From the NCBI GenBank assembly GCA_011170285.1, contig DUEE01000003.1, forward strand, positions 1 through 64,000: 64,000 bases of DNA, given 5' to 3'. Below, piece by piece: positions 25,765 through 34,264 of this stretch. This DNA is from Dehalococcoidia bacterium (lineage in GTDB: Bacteria > Chloroflexota > Dehalococcoidia > Dehalococcoidales > W498). Position 1 is the first letter of the stretch. Every line of letters starts with the position of its first letter. The translations under genes and the position numbers were made by a program. Under the pieces are notes generated by a model. It was not told the DNA's origin, ran no database searches, and was given only the letters and a program-made list of their open reading frames with translations.

Positions 25765-26486
25765 TGGCATTACCTTATTATATTGGTACATCAGGCTGGC
25801 ATTATGACCACTGGCGGTCTAGATTTTACCCCGAGAAGTTGGCTAAGCCGAAGTGGCTTGAATTCTATGCCGGCAATTTCACTACAGTTGAGCTCAATAA
25901 TAGTTTTTACCGGCTGCCTTCAGAGACTGCTTTTACTACCTGGCGCGACTCCTCACCAGCCCACTTTACCTTTGCCGTCAAGGTGAGCCGTTTTATTACT
26001 CATATTAAGAGGCTGAGAGCTACTGAGGAAGCGGTAGACAAGTTTATCAATAGGGCTCAAATTTTAGGGGACAAATTAGGTCCGCTCTTATATCAGCTTC
26101 CACCCAATATGCATCGTGATGACGACAGGTTAGAATCATTCCTGTCCATTTTACCGCAGGGTATGAAGCATGTATTTGAATTTCGGCATCAATCCTGGCT
26201 TGAAGAGCCGGTTTTTAATATTTTACATAAGTATAATATCGGGCTCTGTGTCTTTGATATGCCCTCCCTAAGTTGCCCCTTGGTGGCGACGGCTGATTTT
26301 GCCTATATCAGGTTTCACGGCAGTACCGGACTCTACTGGAGCTGTTACTCTGATGAGGAACTAGCCGATTGGGCAAAGAGACTGGCTGATTTAGCTGTGA
26401 ACCTGAAAGCAGTTTATATCTATTTTAATAATGACGCTGAAGCCTTTGCCGTGAGAAATGCCATGACGCTTCGTGATTATCTATAA
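25764..26486 (+). CDS. DUF72 family protein
   Basis: About 240 residues with the DUF72 hallmarks: YYIGTSGWHYDHW, NNSFYRLP, FAVKVSRFITH, LGPLLYQLPP, FEFRHQSW, and AYIRFHGSTGLY near the end. The fold is a TIM-barrel; function in bacteria is unestablished. Translation is coupled to holA by a one-base overlap (TAATG), and the ATG at 25764 matches the family's N-terminus. Confidence 0.85.
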   Translation: MALPYYIGTSGWHYDHWRSRFYPEKLAKPKWLEFYAGNFTTVELNNSFYRLPSETAFTTWRDSSPAHFTFAVKVSRFITHIKRLRATEEAVDKFINRAQILGDKLGPLLYQLPPNMHRDDDRLESFLSILPQGMKHVFEFRHQSWLEEPVFNILHKYNIGLCVFDMPSLSCPLVATADFAYIRFHGSTGLYWSCYSDEELADWAKRLADLAVNLKAVYIYFNNDAEAFAVRNAMTLRDYL

Positions 26487-26537
26487 ACATAGGGAGACCT
26501 GTGCATGTAACTAGTTAGAACTTTTCGTAATTGTAAG

Positions 26538-26777
26538 CTAGTCTACCTTAAATCTTGCCGAGTAAACAAATGCACCAAATCCACCAACGACGAAGGCTAC
26601 AGCTATGAATATGGTAATAAAGTTTGCTTTAACAATAGAAAGGCCAGTTGATCCAAAGCAAATCCCCACGATATATAACCTAGATTTTCATACTTAGCCC
26701 TTTTGATCCTCTCTATCCTCTTAATGATATTTATCGATTTTATCATTTATTCTAATTAGTTCTTCTTCGAGTTTCAT
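26538..26777 (-). pseudogene. Frameshifted small membrane protein gene
   Basis: An ATG at 26777, with AGGAGGG 6-7 bases upstream, opens MKLEEELIRINDKIDKY. The reading then continues in other frames through a basic helix (IIKRIERIKRAKYENLGY) and hydrophobic segments (IFIAVAFVVGGFGAFVY) to a TAG at 26538. At least two frameshifts are needed, so the gene is broken, or the sequence has small errors. The intact protein would have about 80 residues. Confidence 0.55.
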
Positions 26778-26840
26778 ATTGCCCTCCTGCTTTCATTATA
26801 CCATCACTTTAAGGCAGAAAAATGCTGAAGGTAAGTCACA

Positions 26841-26898
26841 GAGAGGCGAAGCCTCTCTTACATACCAGACTCCCCTTCCCCTTAATGAGGGGAAGAGG
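26841..26898. repeat. Composite palindromic intergenic repeat upstream of hpt
   Basis: GAGAGGCGAAGCCTCTC hairpin at 26841-26857 followed by a palindrome with arms CTTCCCCTT... and ...GGGGAAG at 26875-26895, then GAGGATAGGGTTTCC. It belongs to the same family as the repeats at 22966, 38700, 41156, 53516 and 58024, but lies here in the opposite orientation, upstream of a plus-strand gene. Confidence 0.65.
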
Positions 26899-26970
26899 AT
26901 AGGGTTTCCTACAATTCCATTTCTCTTTGTTGGACAGAATTAAAGGTAAAGACTATAATCTCAAGTAGCT

Positions 26971-27504
26971 ATGGGTTCTCAACCTAAACTCAGTATTTTT
27001 TTGACCAAGGACGAGATAGAGGCTGCGGTTAAGAGGCTGGCGGCTGAAATCCGACGAGAGTATCAAGATAAATATCCCCTTCTAATATGTGTCCTTAAGG
27101 GCTCGTTTATGTTTATGGCTGACCTGATTCGACATCTTGATTTTCCACTGGAGGTGGAGTTTATCCGTTTATCCAGCTATGGTCGGGGTAGGGAGAGTTC
27201 GGGAAAGATTAAAGCAGTGCAGGGCCTTCGGTCTAAAGTTAGAGGCAGGGAAGTATTGGTTGTTGAGGACATAGTGGATACTGGTCTTACAACTGGTTTT
27301 CTTTTGGATCATCTACGCCAGAAAAAGCCCACCTCCTTGAGCCTATGTGCTCTGACTGACAAGCCTTCCCGGCGGCAGTTTCCGGTTACTATTGACTATC
27401 TGGGTTTTACCGTTCCCGATAAGTTCCTGGTGGGTTACGGTCTGGACTGGGGTGAGAAGTTCCGTAATCTTCCCGATATATGTCTTTTGGAGGTTGAAGA
27501 ATAA
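26971..27504 (+). CDS. hpt: Hypoxanthine phosphoribosyltransferase
   Basis: 177 residues. The PRPP-binding loop VEDIVDTGLTTGFL, the early ICVLKGSFMFMADL segment and YGLDWGEKFRNLPDI near the end identify a purine (hypoxanthine/guanine) phosphoribosyltransferase. It salvages hypoxanthine to IMP and overlaps the adenine deaminase start by one base (TAATG), so the pair channels adenine to hypoxanthine to IMP. Confidence 0.9.
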   Translation: MGSQPKLSIFLTKDEIEAAVKRLAAEIRREYQDKYPLLICVLKGSFMFMADLIRHLDFPLEVEFIRLSSYGRGRESSGKIKAVQGLRSKVRGREVLVVEDIVDTGLTTGFLLDHLRQKKPTSLSLCALTDKPSRRQFPVTIDYLGFTVPDKFLVGYGLDWGEKFRNLPDICLLEVEE

Positions 27505-29210
27505 TGTTATCCAAAATGGCTCACTTAATTTCGGTAGCTAAGGGGGAGCTTCCTGCTGACTTGGTTCTGGCTAATGCTAGGGTGGTGAATGTGTTTACCG
27601 GTGAGATTGAGTCAGGCAATGTGGCTATTTGTGGGGACATGATTGCCGGAATAGGGGACTATCACCAGGCTAAGCAGGTAGTGGACTTAAGAGGCAGCTA
27701 CCTGGCACCTGGTCTTATTAACGGACATACTCACATAGAAAGCTCTATGCTTGATGTAGGTCAATATGCTCGAGCGGTAGTGCCGCGAGGCACTTTGGCT
27801 GTGGTTACTGACCTCCATGAGATATCTAATGTCTGTGGATTGGGAGGCATAAGATATGTGCTGAACTGCGCCCGCCGTTTACCCTTTGACCTATTTCTGA
27901 TGGCTCCTCCTTGTGTGCCAGCTACTCCTTTGGAGACATCAGGAGCCAGCCTTGAGCCTGAGGATATTCAGCGGGTTCTCAGGTGGCAGGGCTGTATTGG
28001 TTTGGGTGAGGTAATGAATTTCCCCGGCGTGCTCAGTGCCGACGCCAGTATATTGAAAAAAATCAACCTTGCTAGCAGAAAAGTTGTTGATGGTCATGCT
28101 CCCGGCGTTACCGGGAAAAACCTCACTGCCTATATTGCGGCTGGTGTTTATTCTGACCACGAATCGGTGTCTCTGGATGAGGCTAGAGAAAAATTCAGAC
28201 AGGGCATGTGGGCAATGATTAGAGAGGGTTCTTCAGAGAAAAACCTTGATGCCTTACTGCCTTTGGTTACCGATAAAACCTATAAACGGTGCTTCTTTGT
28301 TGTTGATGACCGTAATTGTGTTGACCTGCTCAGCGATGGTGATATTGATGCCGTAGTGCGAAAGGCGATTCGTCAGGGGCTTGACCCGGTGCGGGCTATC
28401 CAGATGGCTACCATCAATACCGCTGATTATTTTAGACTAGCTAGAATGGGAGCAGTGGCTCCTGGCTATATGGCTAATCTAATTGTGCTCAGTGAATTAT
28501 CTAGCTTGCGAGTAGATATGGTCTTTTATCAAGGTCGCCTGGTAGCTAGGGAAGGAAAGCCCTTATTCTCTTCATATCAAGGCGGGAGCAAAGGGCTGAC
28601 CGACACGGTAAATATTAAGCCCTTCAGTAAAGAGGCATTGACGCTTTTTGCTTCAGGGGAAACCGAGCCGGTTATTGAGATTGTCCCTGGTCAGATAATT
28701 ACCAAGAAGAGAATGGAAAAGGTTAAGGTTTTAGATGGAATTGTTGTGCCTGATATTGACAGGGATATTCTGAAGGTGGTGGTAGTGGAGAGGCACAAGG
28801 CTACAGGCAATATTGGTCTGGGGCTGGTTATGGGATTTGGCTTAAAGAGAGGGGCTCTGGCCTCGTCTATTGCCCACGATTCCCACAACATCGTTGTCGT
28901 CGGGACTAACGACGAGGACATATTCGCTGCCGTTAAGGAAATTGAAAGACTGAACGGTGGTCTGGTGGTTGTTGCTGATGGCAGAGTATTAGCCAGCTTA
29001 GCCCTGCCTATTGCCGGATTACTATCTGATGAACCATTAGAGGTGGTAGTAGATAAACTGGAGAAGCTTCAGCAACTAGCCGTAGATTTAGGCATAGTTC
29101 TATCTTCGCCCTTCGCTACACTTTCCTTTCTGGCACTACCGGTAATCCCCGAACTAAGGCTAACCGACCTCGGTCTGGTGGATGTTAACGAATTTAAGCT
29201 GATTAAATAA
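27504..29210 (+). CDS. ade: Adenine deaminase
   Basis: 568 residues, the family's usual length. Amidohydrolase metal motifs NGHTHIESSM and DLHEISN, GHAPG and the SDHESVS segment, and the C-terminal GNIGLGLVMGFGLKRGALAS domain, all mark bacterial Ade, a metal-dependent enzyme converting adenine to hypoxanthine and ammonia. The partner hpt lies directly upstream and a further phosphoribosyltransferase directly downstream. Confidence 0.9.
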   Translation: MLSKMAHLISVAKGELPADLVLANARVVNVFTGEIESGNVAICGDMIAGIGDYHQAKQVVDLRGSYLAPGLINGHTHIESSMLDVGQYARAVVPRGTLAVVTDLHEISNVCGLGGIRYVLNCARRLPFDLFLMAPPCVPATPLETSGASLEPEDIQRVLRWQGCIGLGEVMNFPGVLSADASILKKINLASRKVVDGHAPGVTGKNLTAYIAAGVYSDHESVSLDEAREKFRQGMWAMIREGSSEKNLDALLPLVTDKTYKRCFFVVDDRNCVDLLSDGDIDAVVRKAIRQGLDPVRAIQMATINTADYFRLARMGAVAPGYMANLIVLSELSSLRVDMVFYQGRLVAREGKPLFSSYQGGSKGLTDTVNIKPFSKEALTLFASGETEPVIEIVPGQIITKKRMEKVKVLDGIVVPDIDRDILKVVVVERHKATGNIGLGLVMGFGLKRGALASSIAHDSHNIVVVGTNDEDIFAAVKEIERLNGGLVVVADGRVLASLALPIAGLLSDEPLEVVVDKLEKLQQLAVDLGIVLSSPFATLSFLALPVIPELRLTDLGLVDVNEFKLIK

Positions 29211-29217
29211 GGAGGAG
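29211..29217 (+). promoter_or_regulatory. Ribosome binding site pointing to an ATT start
   Basis: GGAGGAG lies 4 bases before ATT 29222. A stop in this frame at 29204 and the absence of ATG, GTG or TTG until 29324 leave ATT as the only well-spaced start. Confidence 0.6.
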
Positions 29218-29221
29218 AGCG

Positions 29222-29896
29222 ATTACATATTCTGCTGCACACCGGTCTATCTTTGACAACCGACATGATGCCGGCAGACGGTTATCCGCCGAGCTAGGTG
29301 AATATAATGACCAATCCGTTGTCGTGCTTGCCATCCCTAACGGGGGTGTTCCGGTGGCGCTGGAGGTAGCGAGCGCACTTAAAGCTGACCTTGACCTGGT
29401 TATTTCCCGTAAGATTCCCATGCCTCTTCACCCCGAAGCTGGCTTTGGCGCCGTTGCTGACGATGGAACAATCATCCTTAATGAGGAAGTGGTAAAGAGA
29501 ATCGGTTTGACCCGTCAACAGATAGAGTATGAGGCTAGCAGGGTAAGAGTCGAGGTTAAGCAGCGGAGCATGCTCTACCGTGGAGACCGACCCCTGATTG
29601 GAGTGAATGGCAGAACGGTGATAATCATAGACGATGGATTGGCTTCAGGCTTCACCATGATGGCAGCGGTGGAATCGGTGCGCCATCGCCAACCGAAGGA
29701 AACAGTTGTAGCGGTGCCCTGTGCCTCGGCATTAGCCGTTAAGAAGTTAGAAAGGGTCGCCGATAAAGTAGTAACCGTCACGACAGGGTTCATGCCAAGA
29801 TTTGCCGTAGCTGACTTCTATCGACAATGGTATGACCTCGGCGATGATGAGGTAGTACGATACATCAAACACTGGCGGATGCTGCATCTTCACTAA
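29222..29896 (+). CDS. Phosphoribosyltransferase-family protein, apparent ATT start
   Basis: About 224 residues. The N-terminal FDNRHDAGRRLSAEL, the middle VLAIPNGGVPVALEVA, and the PRPP loop TVIIIDDGLASGFTM define the type often annotated as predicted phosphoribosyltransferase, sometimes with hydrolase domains elsewhere. The conserved N-terminus DAGRRLSAEL is encoded upstream of the first standard start (GTG 29324), so translation must begin earlier; the ATT at 29222 behind GGAGGAG fits. Likely works with hpt and ade in purine salvage, though the substrate is unknown. Confidence 0.78.
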   Translation: MTYSAAHRSIFDNRHDAGRRLSAELGEYNDQSVVVLAIPNGGVPVALEVASALKADLDLVISRKIPMPLHPEAGFGAVADDGTIILNEEVVKRIGLTRQQIEYEASRVRVEVKQRSMLYRGDRPLIGVNGRTVIIIDDGLASGFTMMAAVESVRHRQPKETVVAVPCASALAVKKLERVADKVVTVTTGFMPRFAVADFYRQWYDLGDDEVVRYIKHWRMLHLH

Positions 29897-30011
29897 AATC
29901 AAGCCATGCAAAATAGGTAGCTGGTCTGGTTAATGTGGGGATAGTTTAGGTTGATTGGGTGAGGGCTCTCATCTCAGATGTTTCCATTCCGCTGGCGAAA
30001 TCTAGCTTGTT

Positions 30012-30539
30012 TTATAATTCCTGCTTCTTCTTAACTGGATACCTGATGATAGTCTTGACGACTTTGGCATCAGGCGTGGTGAGGTATTCCTCCTCGTGGT
30101 CACCAGCTATTTCACATCCGCTGTCTTCAATAAACTTATTCAAGCGTTCAACGGTGTGTTGCTCTTGGTCATAAGCTCCGATATGCAGAATTTGGGCTAC
30201 AACTCCATATTCCCAGGTCTCAATTTTGACCTCAGTGTCAGCTACCTTCTGGGGCAGGGAGGTGGTATCCTCAGGAATGGGCAAGCCGATAATATGTGTC
30301 CATTCATCCATAGGGACAAGATGGGCATCAGGATAGCGGGCGCGTAGTCCGCTGACCTTGAAGTTAGGCAGTCCCCTCTTCTTGAGGTCAAACTTCAGAG
30401 TGTAAACTGAGCCGTAGAGGGCAGGCATAAGTTGAGGGAAGACCTTATCCGGGGCGCCCTTGGCATAGACCACTGCCATCTTTTGCGGGGGCATTTCCAA
30501 TATTTGAGGTTCTTTAGCGGATGATTTTCGTGGCGCCAT
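30012..30539 (-). CDS. GyrI-like small-molecule-binding domain protein
   Basis: 175 residues resembling the GyrI-like (SOUL/AraC effector-binding) superfamily: PPQKMAVVYAKGAPD at the start, VPMDEWTHIIGLPIP in the middle and EEYLTTPDAKVVKTIIRYPV at the end, as in stand-alone GyrI-like proteins that bind small hydrophobic ligands. AAGGTAAT precedes the ATG. No DNA-binding domain is present. Confidence 0.75.
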   Translation of the reverse strand: MAPRKSSAKEPQILEMPPQKMAVVYAKGAPDKVFPQLMPALYGSVYTLKFDLKKRGLPNFKVSGLRARYPDAHLVPMDEWTHIIGLPIPEDTTSLPQKVADTEVKIETWEYGVVAQILHIGAYDQEQHTVERLNKFIEDSGCEIAGDHEEEYLTTPDAKVVKTIIRYPVKKKQEL

Positions 30540-30629
30540 GTGATTACCTTCCTATTACTGATTATTTTTAGCGTAGTATAACACGCAGCCAAGACCTGTC
30601 AATAGAAATGTAGGGTAGACTATTTATCT

Positions 30630-30702
30630 ACCTCACCCCCTATATCCTACTACTTTACATAAGATGGGGTGGAATAAATTAAAAAGAGGGGCGAAGCCCC
30701 TT
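30630..30702. repeat. Palindromic intergenic repeat remnants
   Basis: Contains ACCTCACCCCCTATATCC and, at 30686-30702, the GAGGGGCGAAGCCCCTT hairpin unit of the family. The longer C-rich palindrome is not preserved here. Lies between the GyrI-like gene start and the sbcD-like gene end. Confidence 0.6.
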
Positions 30703-30725
30703 AAACTCCTCGTGATAAATAGCCG

Positions 30726-31967
30726 TTATCCCTGCCTCATCTTCTGCTCCTGAATTAGCTTTTCACCATACTCAAGCAGAATTTTGGCTCGTTCCGGAGT
30801 GAAATTTGATTCCAAATAGGTTTTCAGGGCATCAGGAGGGGTTATTTCTTCGGCTGTCCCCTTGCCCAGCCTGAGACGGGTCTCTCGTTTTATGTCCTTG
30901 GCAATGGTAAAGTAGTGGGTCTCTTTTAGTGCAATCCTGATGTCGTTATCCCTAAGCTGACCCTCAATCTCCGCCGGCAGGCCAATTTGGACTCGGACTA
31001 TGGCATCCCTAACCTTGTCTTGTTGTTCTGTAATAGCCGTGAGTACGGTTGATGTCGGGTTGGCATCTTGTGGTTCAATATTAATGTAGATGGTGAAAAA
31101 GCGACGCCCGGTTACCGGATGAAATTCAAACGAGACCCGTCTTTTACCTTTTTCCAAATCAGGCTCAATTTCTACCAGGTAGAAGCCTTTATCGTCCTCT
31201 TCGTCACTGAAATCTAACCGCTCCAGACTACCGGAGTAAACTACCGGTGGATTATGGGATAAGACCTGGTGCTTATGAATATGACCTAAGGCAACATAAT
31301 CAAAAGCAGGATTAGCTACATTACTCAGTAGCAATACATGCTCTTGCCCTATGGTCATTGACCTCTCTGAGCCTACCTTGGCTCCGGAGACCCAGACATG
31401 GGCAGCTAGCATAGATGGCAGTTCTGGGTCAAGTTTGGGTACATTGGCATCGATAATATTGGTTAAGACCTGCTGTAATTTTTGATTAATCTGCTCCAGG
31501 CTGAGGTTTTTAGTCGCCTCTTTGCTTAATACGGCACTGCGCCTTAGCCAAGGGAGGGACACTATTTGAATTGTGCCGCTTTTGGTCGGGATGCGGTGAA
31601 TTTCGGGGCGGTTGGAGACATAAACATTTTTAATAGCCAGGGTATCAAAAATTTCACAAGTAGTAGCCCTGCCTATAGCATTAGGTAGGTCATGGTTGCC
31701 GATAAGGAGGAAGATGGGGATACCACTGATGGATAGACGATTAATGCGCCGGGCAAATTCCCTCTGTTGAGTTTGGCTCGGTTCGCGACTCTGATAGGCA
31801 TCACCGCAGAAGAGGACAAGGTCCACCTTGTTTTCCAGTGCATAGTCTATAACCTGGTCAAGAGCAAACTGGATATCGAGGAAACGTGAGGACAATCCCG
31901 TAGCCCTGTCAATACGCCCGTAGCTCTCAACACCGAGGTGTAGGTCGGCAAAGTGGAGAATTTTCAA
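30726..31967 (-). CDS. SbcD/Mre11-like DNA repair exonuclease
   Basis: 413 residues. Calcineurin-like phosphoesterase motifs: FADLHLGV (D-x-H), VLFCGDAYQS, LIGNHD, LAAHVWV and ALGHIHKHQ, with the C-terminal capping region of the SbcD family. It should be a manganese-dependent nuclease for DNA ends. The usual partner ATPase sbcC is not adjacent. The TTG start follows GGGGGAGAGG, which belongs to the edge of an intergenic repeat. Confidence 0.85.
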   Translation of the reverse strand: MKILHFADLHLGVESYGRIDRATGLSSRFLDIQFALDQVIDYALENKVDLVLFCGDAYQSREPSQTQQREFARRINRLSISGIPIFLLIGNHDLPNAIGRATTCEIFDTLAIKNVYVSNRPEIHRIPTKSGTIQIVSLPWLRRSAVLSKEATKNLSLEQINQKLQQVLTNIIDANVPKLDPELPSMLAAHVWVSGAKVGSERSMTIGQEHVLLLSNVANPAFDYVALGHIHKHQVLSHNPPVVYSGSLERLDFSDEEDDKGFYLVEIEPDLEKGKRRVSFEFHPVTGRRFFTIYINIEPQDANPTSTVLTAITEQQDKVRDAIVRVQIGLPAEIEGQLRDNDIRIALKETHYFTIAKDIKRETRLRLGKGTAEEITPPDALKTYLESNFTPERAKILLEYGEKLIQEQKMRQG

Positions 31968-32047
31968 CCTCTCCCCCTTTACCCCATTAGGAAATCTAAC
32001 GGGGTATATCCCCCATACTTAATATAGACCGTTTGGCAACTCAAATA

Positions 32048-32152
32048 GTCATTGCGTTGAGCCGAAGCCCTGAGCGAAGCGAAGAGGAAGCGAAGCAATC
32101 CCACTATTGCTTTCAAAGATTGCTTCGGTCGCCTAGGCGACCTCGCAATGAC
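32048..32152. repeat. 105-base MITE/REP-like inverted repeat
   Basis: Ends are perfect 9-base inverted repeats (GTCATTGCG and CGCAATGAC), with inner arms GAAGCAATC and GATTGCTTC. The GTCATTGCGA...GAAGCAATC type of element is widespread as dispersed, non-coding repeats in unrelated bacteria. A degraded copy of the other family (GAGGGCGAAGTCCTT) follows at about 32197. Confidence 0.7.
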
Positions 32153-32247
32153 AACTAAACAGCCTCTAATAAGTAGAGGCGAAGATTTATATTAAAGAGG
32201 GCGAAGTCCTTTCTAAAACCCCAGATGTTGCTTTGGAGTTGCCTTTC

Positions 32248-33615
32248 CTACCTTTCAATCTTCCATATACTGCCGCCGGGGGGTAGGACGAGTAGTGGTT
32301 CGCCACTCAGCTTGGCTTGCAAGGTATTCTTTATCTCACTGATGGGGACTCGTATTTGGTTCATAGTATCACGCTCGCGGATGGTGGCTTGCTCATCTTC
32401 AAGCGATTGGAAGTCAACGGTAATACAGAAGGGAGTGCCAATCTCATCCTGACGCCGATAGCGACGACCGATACTTTGGGCATCATCATACTGCACCATC
32501 CAGCACTGGCACAAGTCGGTATATACCTGTTTAGCTACTTGAACCAGTTTCTCCCGTCTACTTAAGGGCAATACGGATACCTTGATTGGAGCTAGAGTGG
32601 GGTGAAGGTGGAGTAGCACCCTTGTTTCTCCCTCTTCTAGTTCTTCATCATAGGCATCGCACAAAAAAGCCAGTGCTGAGCGGTCTACCCCTGCCGATGG
32701 CTCAATGATATAGGGGATAAAATGTTCTTTAGATTCCTCATCAAAATAGTCCAGGCTCTTGCCGCTGGAACTGGTATGTTGAACCAGGTCAAAGTCACCG
32801 CGATTGGCAATGCCCTCAAGCTCAGCCCAGCCCATTGGGAATAGGTAGTCAATATCATCGCACTCTCGGGCGTAATGAGCCAGTTCCTCTTTATTGTGCT
32901 GTCGCAGCCGAAGGTTGTCTCTTTTAATGCCTAATTTCACATACCAGTTAAGTCGCTCCTCAATCCAGTAATTAAACCATTCCTTATCAGTGCCTGGCTT
33001 AACAAAGAATTCAATTTCCATTTGCTCAAACTCCCGACTGCGGAAGATAAAGTTACCGGTGGTAATCTCGTTTCGGAAGGCTTTGCCGACTTGAGCGATG
33101 CCGAATGGCAGTCTCTTCCTAGTGGTGTTAAGCACATTTTGGAAGTTAACGAATATGCCCTGTGCTGTCTCAGGGCGCAGGTAAACTACGCTAGCTTCCT
33201 CCTCAATAGGACCCATAAAGGTCTTGAACATCAAGTTAAATAGATGAGGCTCAGTTAATTCGCCACCGCAAGAGGGGCAATTCTTGTCCTCTAAGTCATC
33301 ACTGCGCCACCTCAAATGGCAACTCTTACATTCTACCAATGGGTCACTAAATCCCTTGATATGTCCGCTGGCTTCCCATGTCTGGGGGTGCATCAAAATG
33401 CTGGTATCCAGACCTACCATATCATCGCGCTCCTGAACCACAGCTCGCCACCAGGCTTCCTTTATATTGCGCTTCAGCTCTACTCCCAGAGGTCCATAAT
33501 CCCAGCAACTAGACAGTCCGCCGTAGATTTCGCTACTAGGGAAAATGAAACCACGTCGTCGGCAGAGGGAGACAATCGTTTCCATATCAACCTTTGTTGA
33601 TGCCGGTTCAGTCAC
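32248..33615 (-). CDS. glyS: Glycyl-tRNA synthetase, single-chain class II
   Basis: About 455 residues of the homodimeric GlyRS type (not the alpha/beta form). Motifs: IVSLCRRRGFIFPSSEIYGG, YLRPETAQGIFVNFQ, FRNEITTGNFIFRSREFEQM (motif 2) and IIEPSAGVDRSALAF (motif 3), plus a CxxC...CPSCGG zinc-like insertion. A GTG at 33615 with GAGGAG 8 bases upstream is chosen; it overlaps the preceding membrane-protein gene by eight bases. A longer reading from 33663 lies inside that gene. Confidence 0.9.
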   Translation of the reverse strand: MTEPASTKVDMETIVSLCRRRGFIFPSSEIYGGLSSCWDYGPLGVELKRNIKEAWWRAVVQERDDMVGLDTSILMHPQTWEASGHIKGFSDPLVECKSCHLRWRSDDLEDKNCPSCGGELTEPHLFNLMFKTFMGPIEEEASVVYLRPETAQGIFVNFQNVLNTTRKRLPFGIAQVGKAFRNEITTGNFIFRSREFEQMEIEFFVKPGTDKEWFNYWIEERLNWYVKLGIKRDNLRLRQHNKEELAHYARECDDIDYLFPMGWAELEGIANRGDFDLVQHTSSSGKSLDYFDEESKEHFIPYIIEPSAGVDRSALAFLCDAYDEELEEGETRVLLHLHPTLAPIKVSVLPLSRREKLVQVAKQVYTDLCQCWMVQYDDAQSIGRRYRRQDEIGTPFCITVDFQSLEDEQATIRERDTMNQIRVPISEIKNTLQAKLSGEPLLVLPPGGSIWKIER

Positions 33616-34243
33616 TGCTAATTCTCCTCGGATGTTGCCTTGCTCTGTAGACAATAGAAGCAAGGAACACTATTAAAGCAATGGTGGCTAGTCCCAGAAT
33701 AATTAGTAGAAATATCCACATAGGCATAAGTTGTACCTGATATGAATTGTAGCTGAAAACATTGAGCATTGCAAAGAAGACTATAAGCTGTGGCAGAGCA
33801 GTCATATTACCCATAAATGATAGAATCCTCTGCGGTTTTATCCAGGTGCCCTCTGTTTGACCAAATAGTTTGCCCAGCTTTGTTACTCCCCAGGTGATGC
33901 CTCCTGCCATCAGGGTTAGGAGGAGCTGTGGTATCAATACCCAGATAATAGTTATTTCACGGCTAAGCCACCTATCAGGTGTCCCATCAAGCTTAAAATG
34001 ATAAGCAACCTCAGTAGGAAGTAGATGGTAAAAGTAGGCTGACAGGATTATGGACAGGGAGAAAAATACTAGTGGAAGCACAATATAGCTCCAGCGAAAG
34101 GTTAAAATCTGCATTGTGGCGGTTTCTTTAGCTGGCTGTTTGCTTTTAGCTTTTTGCCTGTGCCTGAAGACAAACCACATAGCGGCTCCGCAACCCAGAC
34201 CGAATAAGAAAATTATAGACAGAATGAGGATAGGTATAATCAT
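33608..34243 (-). CDS. DUF1648-type membrane protein
   Basis: 211 residues with one N-terminal helix, a basic loop and four further hydrophobic helices. PTEVAYHFKLDGTPDRWLS matches the DUF1648 signature (helix, then HxxxxGxPD) seen in Bacillus SdpI-like immunity and other membrane proteins. Function unknown; it overlaps glyS slightly and lies just after hppA. Confidence 0.7.
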   Translation of the reverse strand: MIIPILILSIIFLFGLGCGAAMWFVFRHRQKAKSKQPAKETATMQILTFRWSYIVLPLVFFSLSIILSAYFYHLLPTEVAYHFKLDGTPDRWLSREITIIWVLIPQLLLTLMAGGITWGVTKLGKLFGQTEGTWIKPQRILSFMGNMTALPQLIVFFAMLNVFSYNSYQVQLMPMWIFLLIILGLATIALIVFLASIVYRARQHPRRISSD

Positions 34244-34264
34244 CTAATCACTCGTCCCTAGCTT

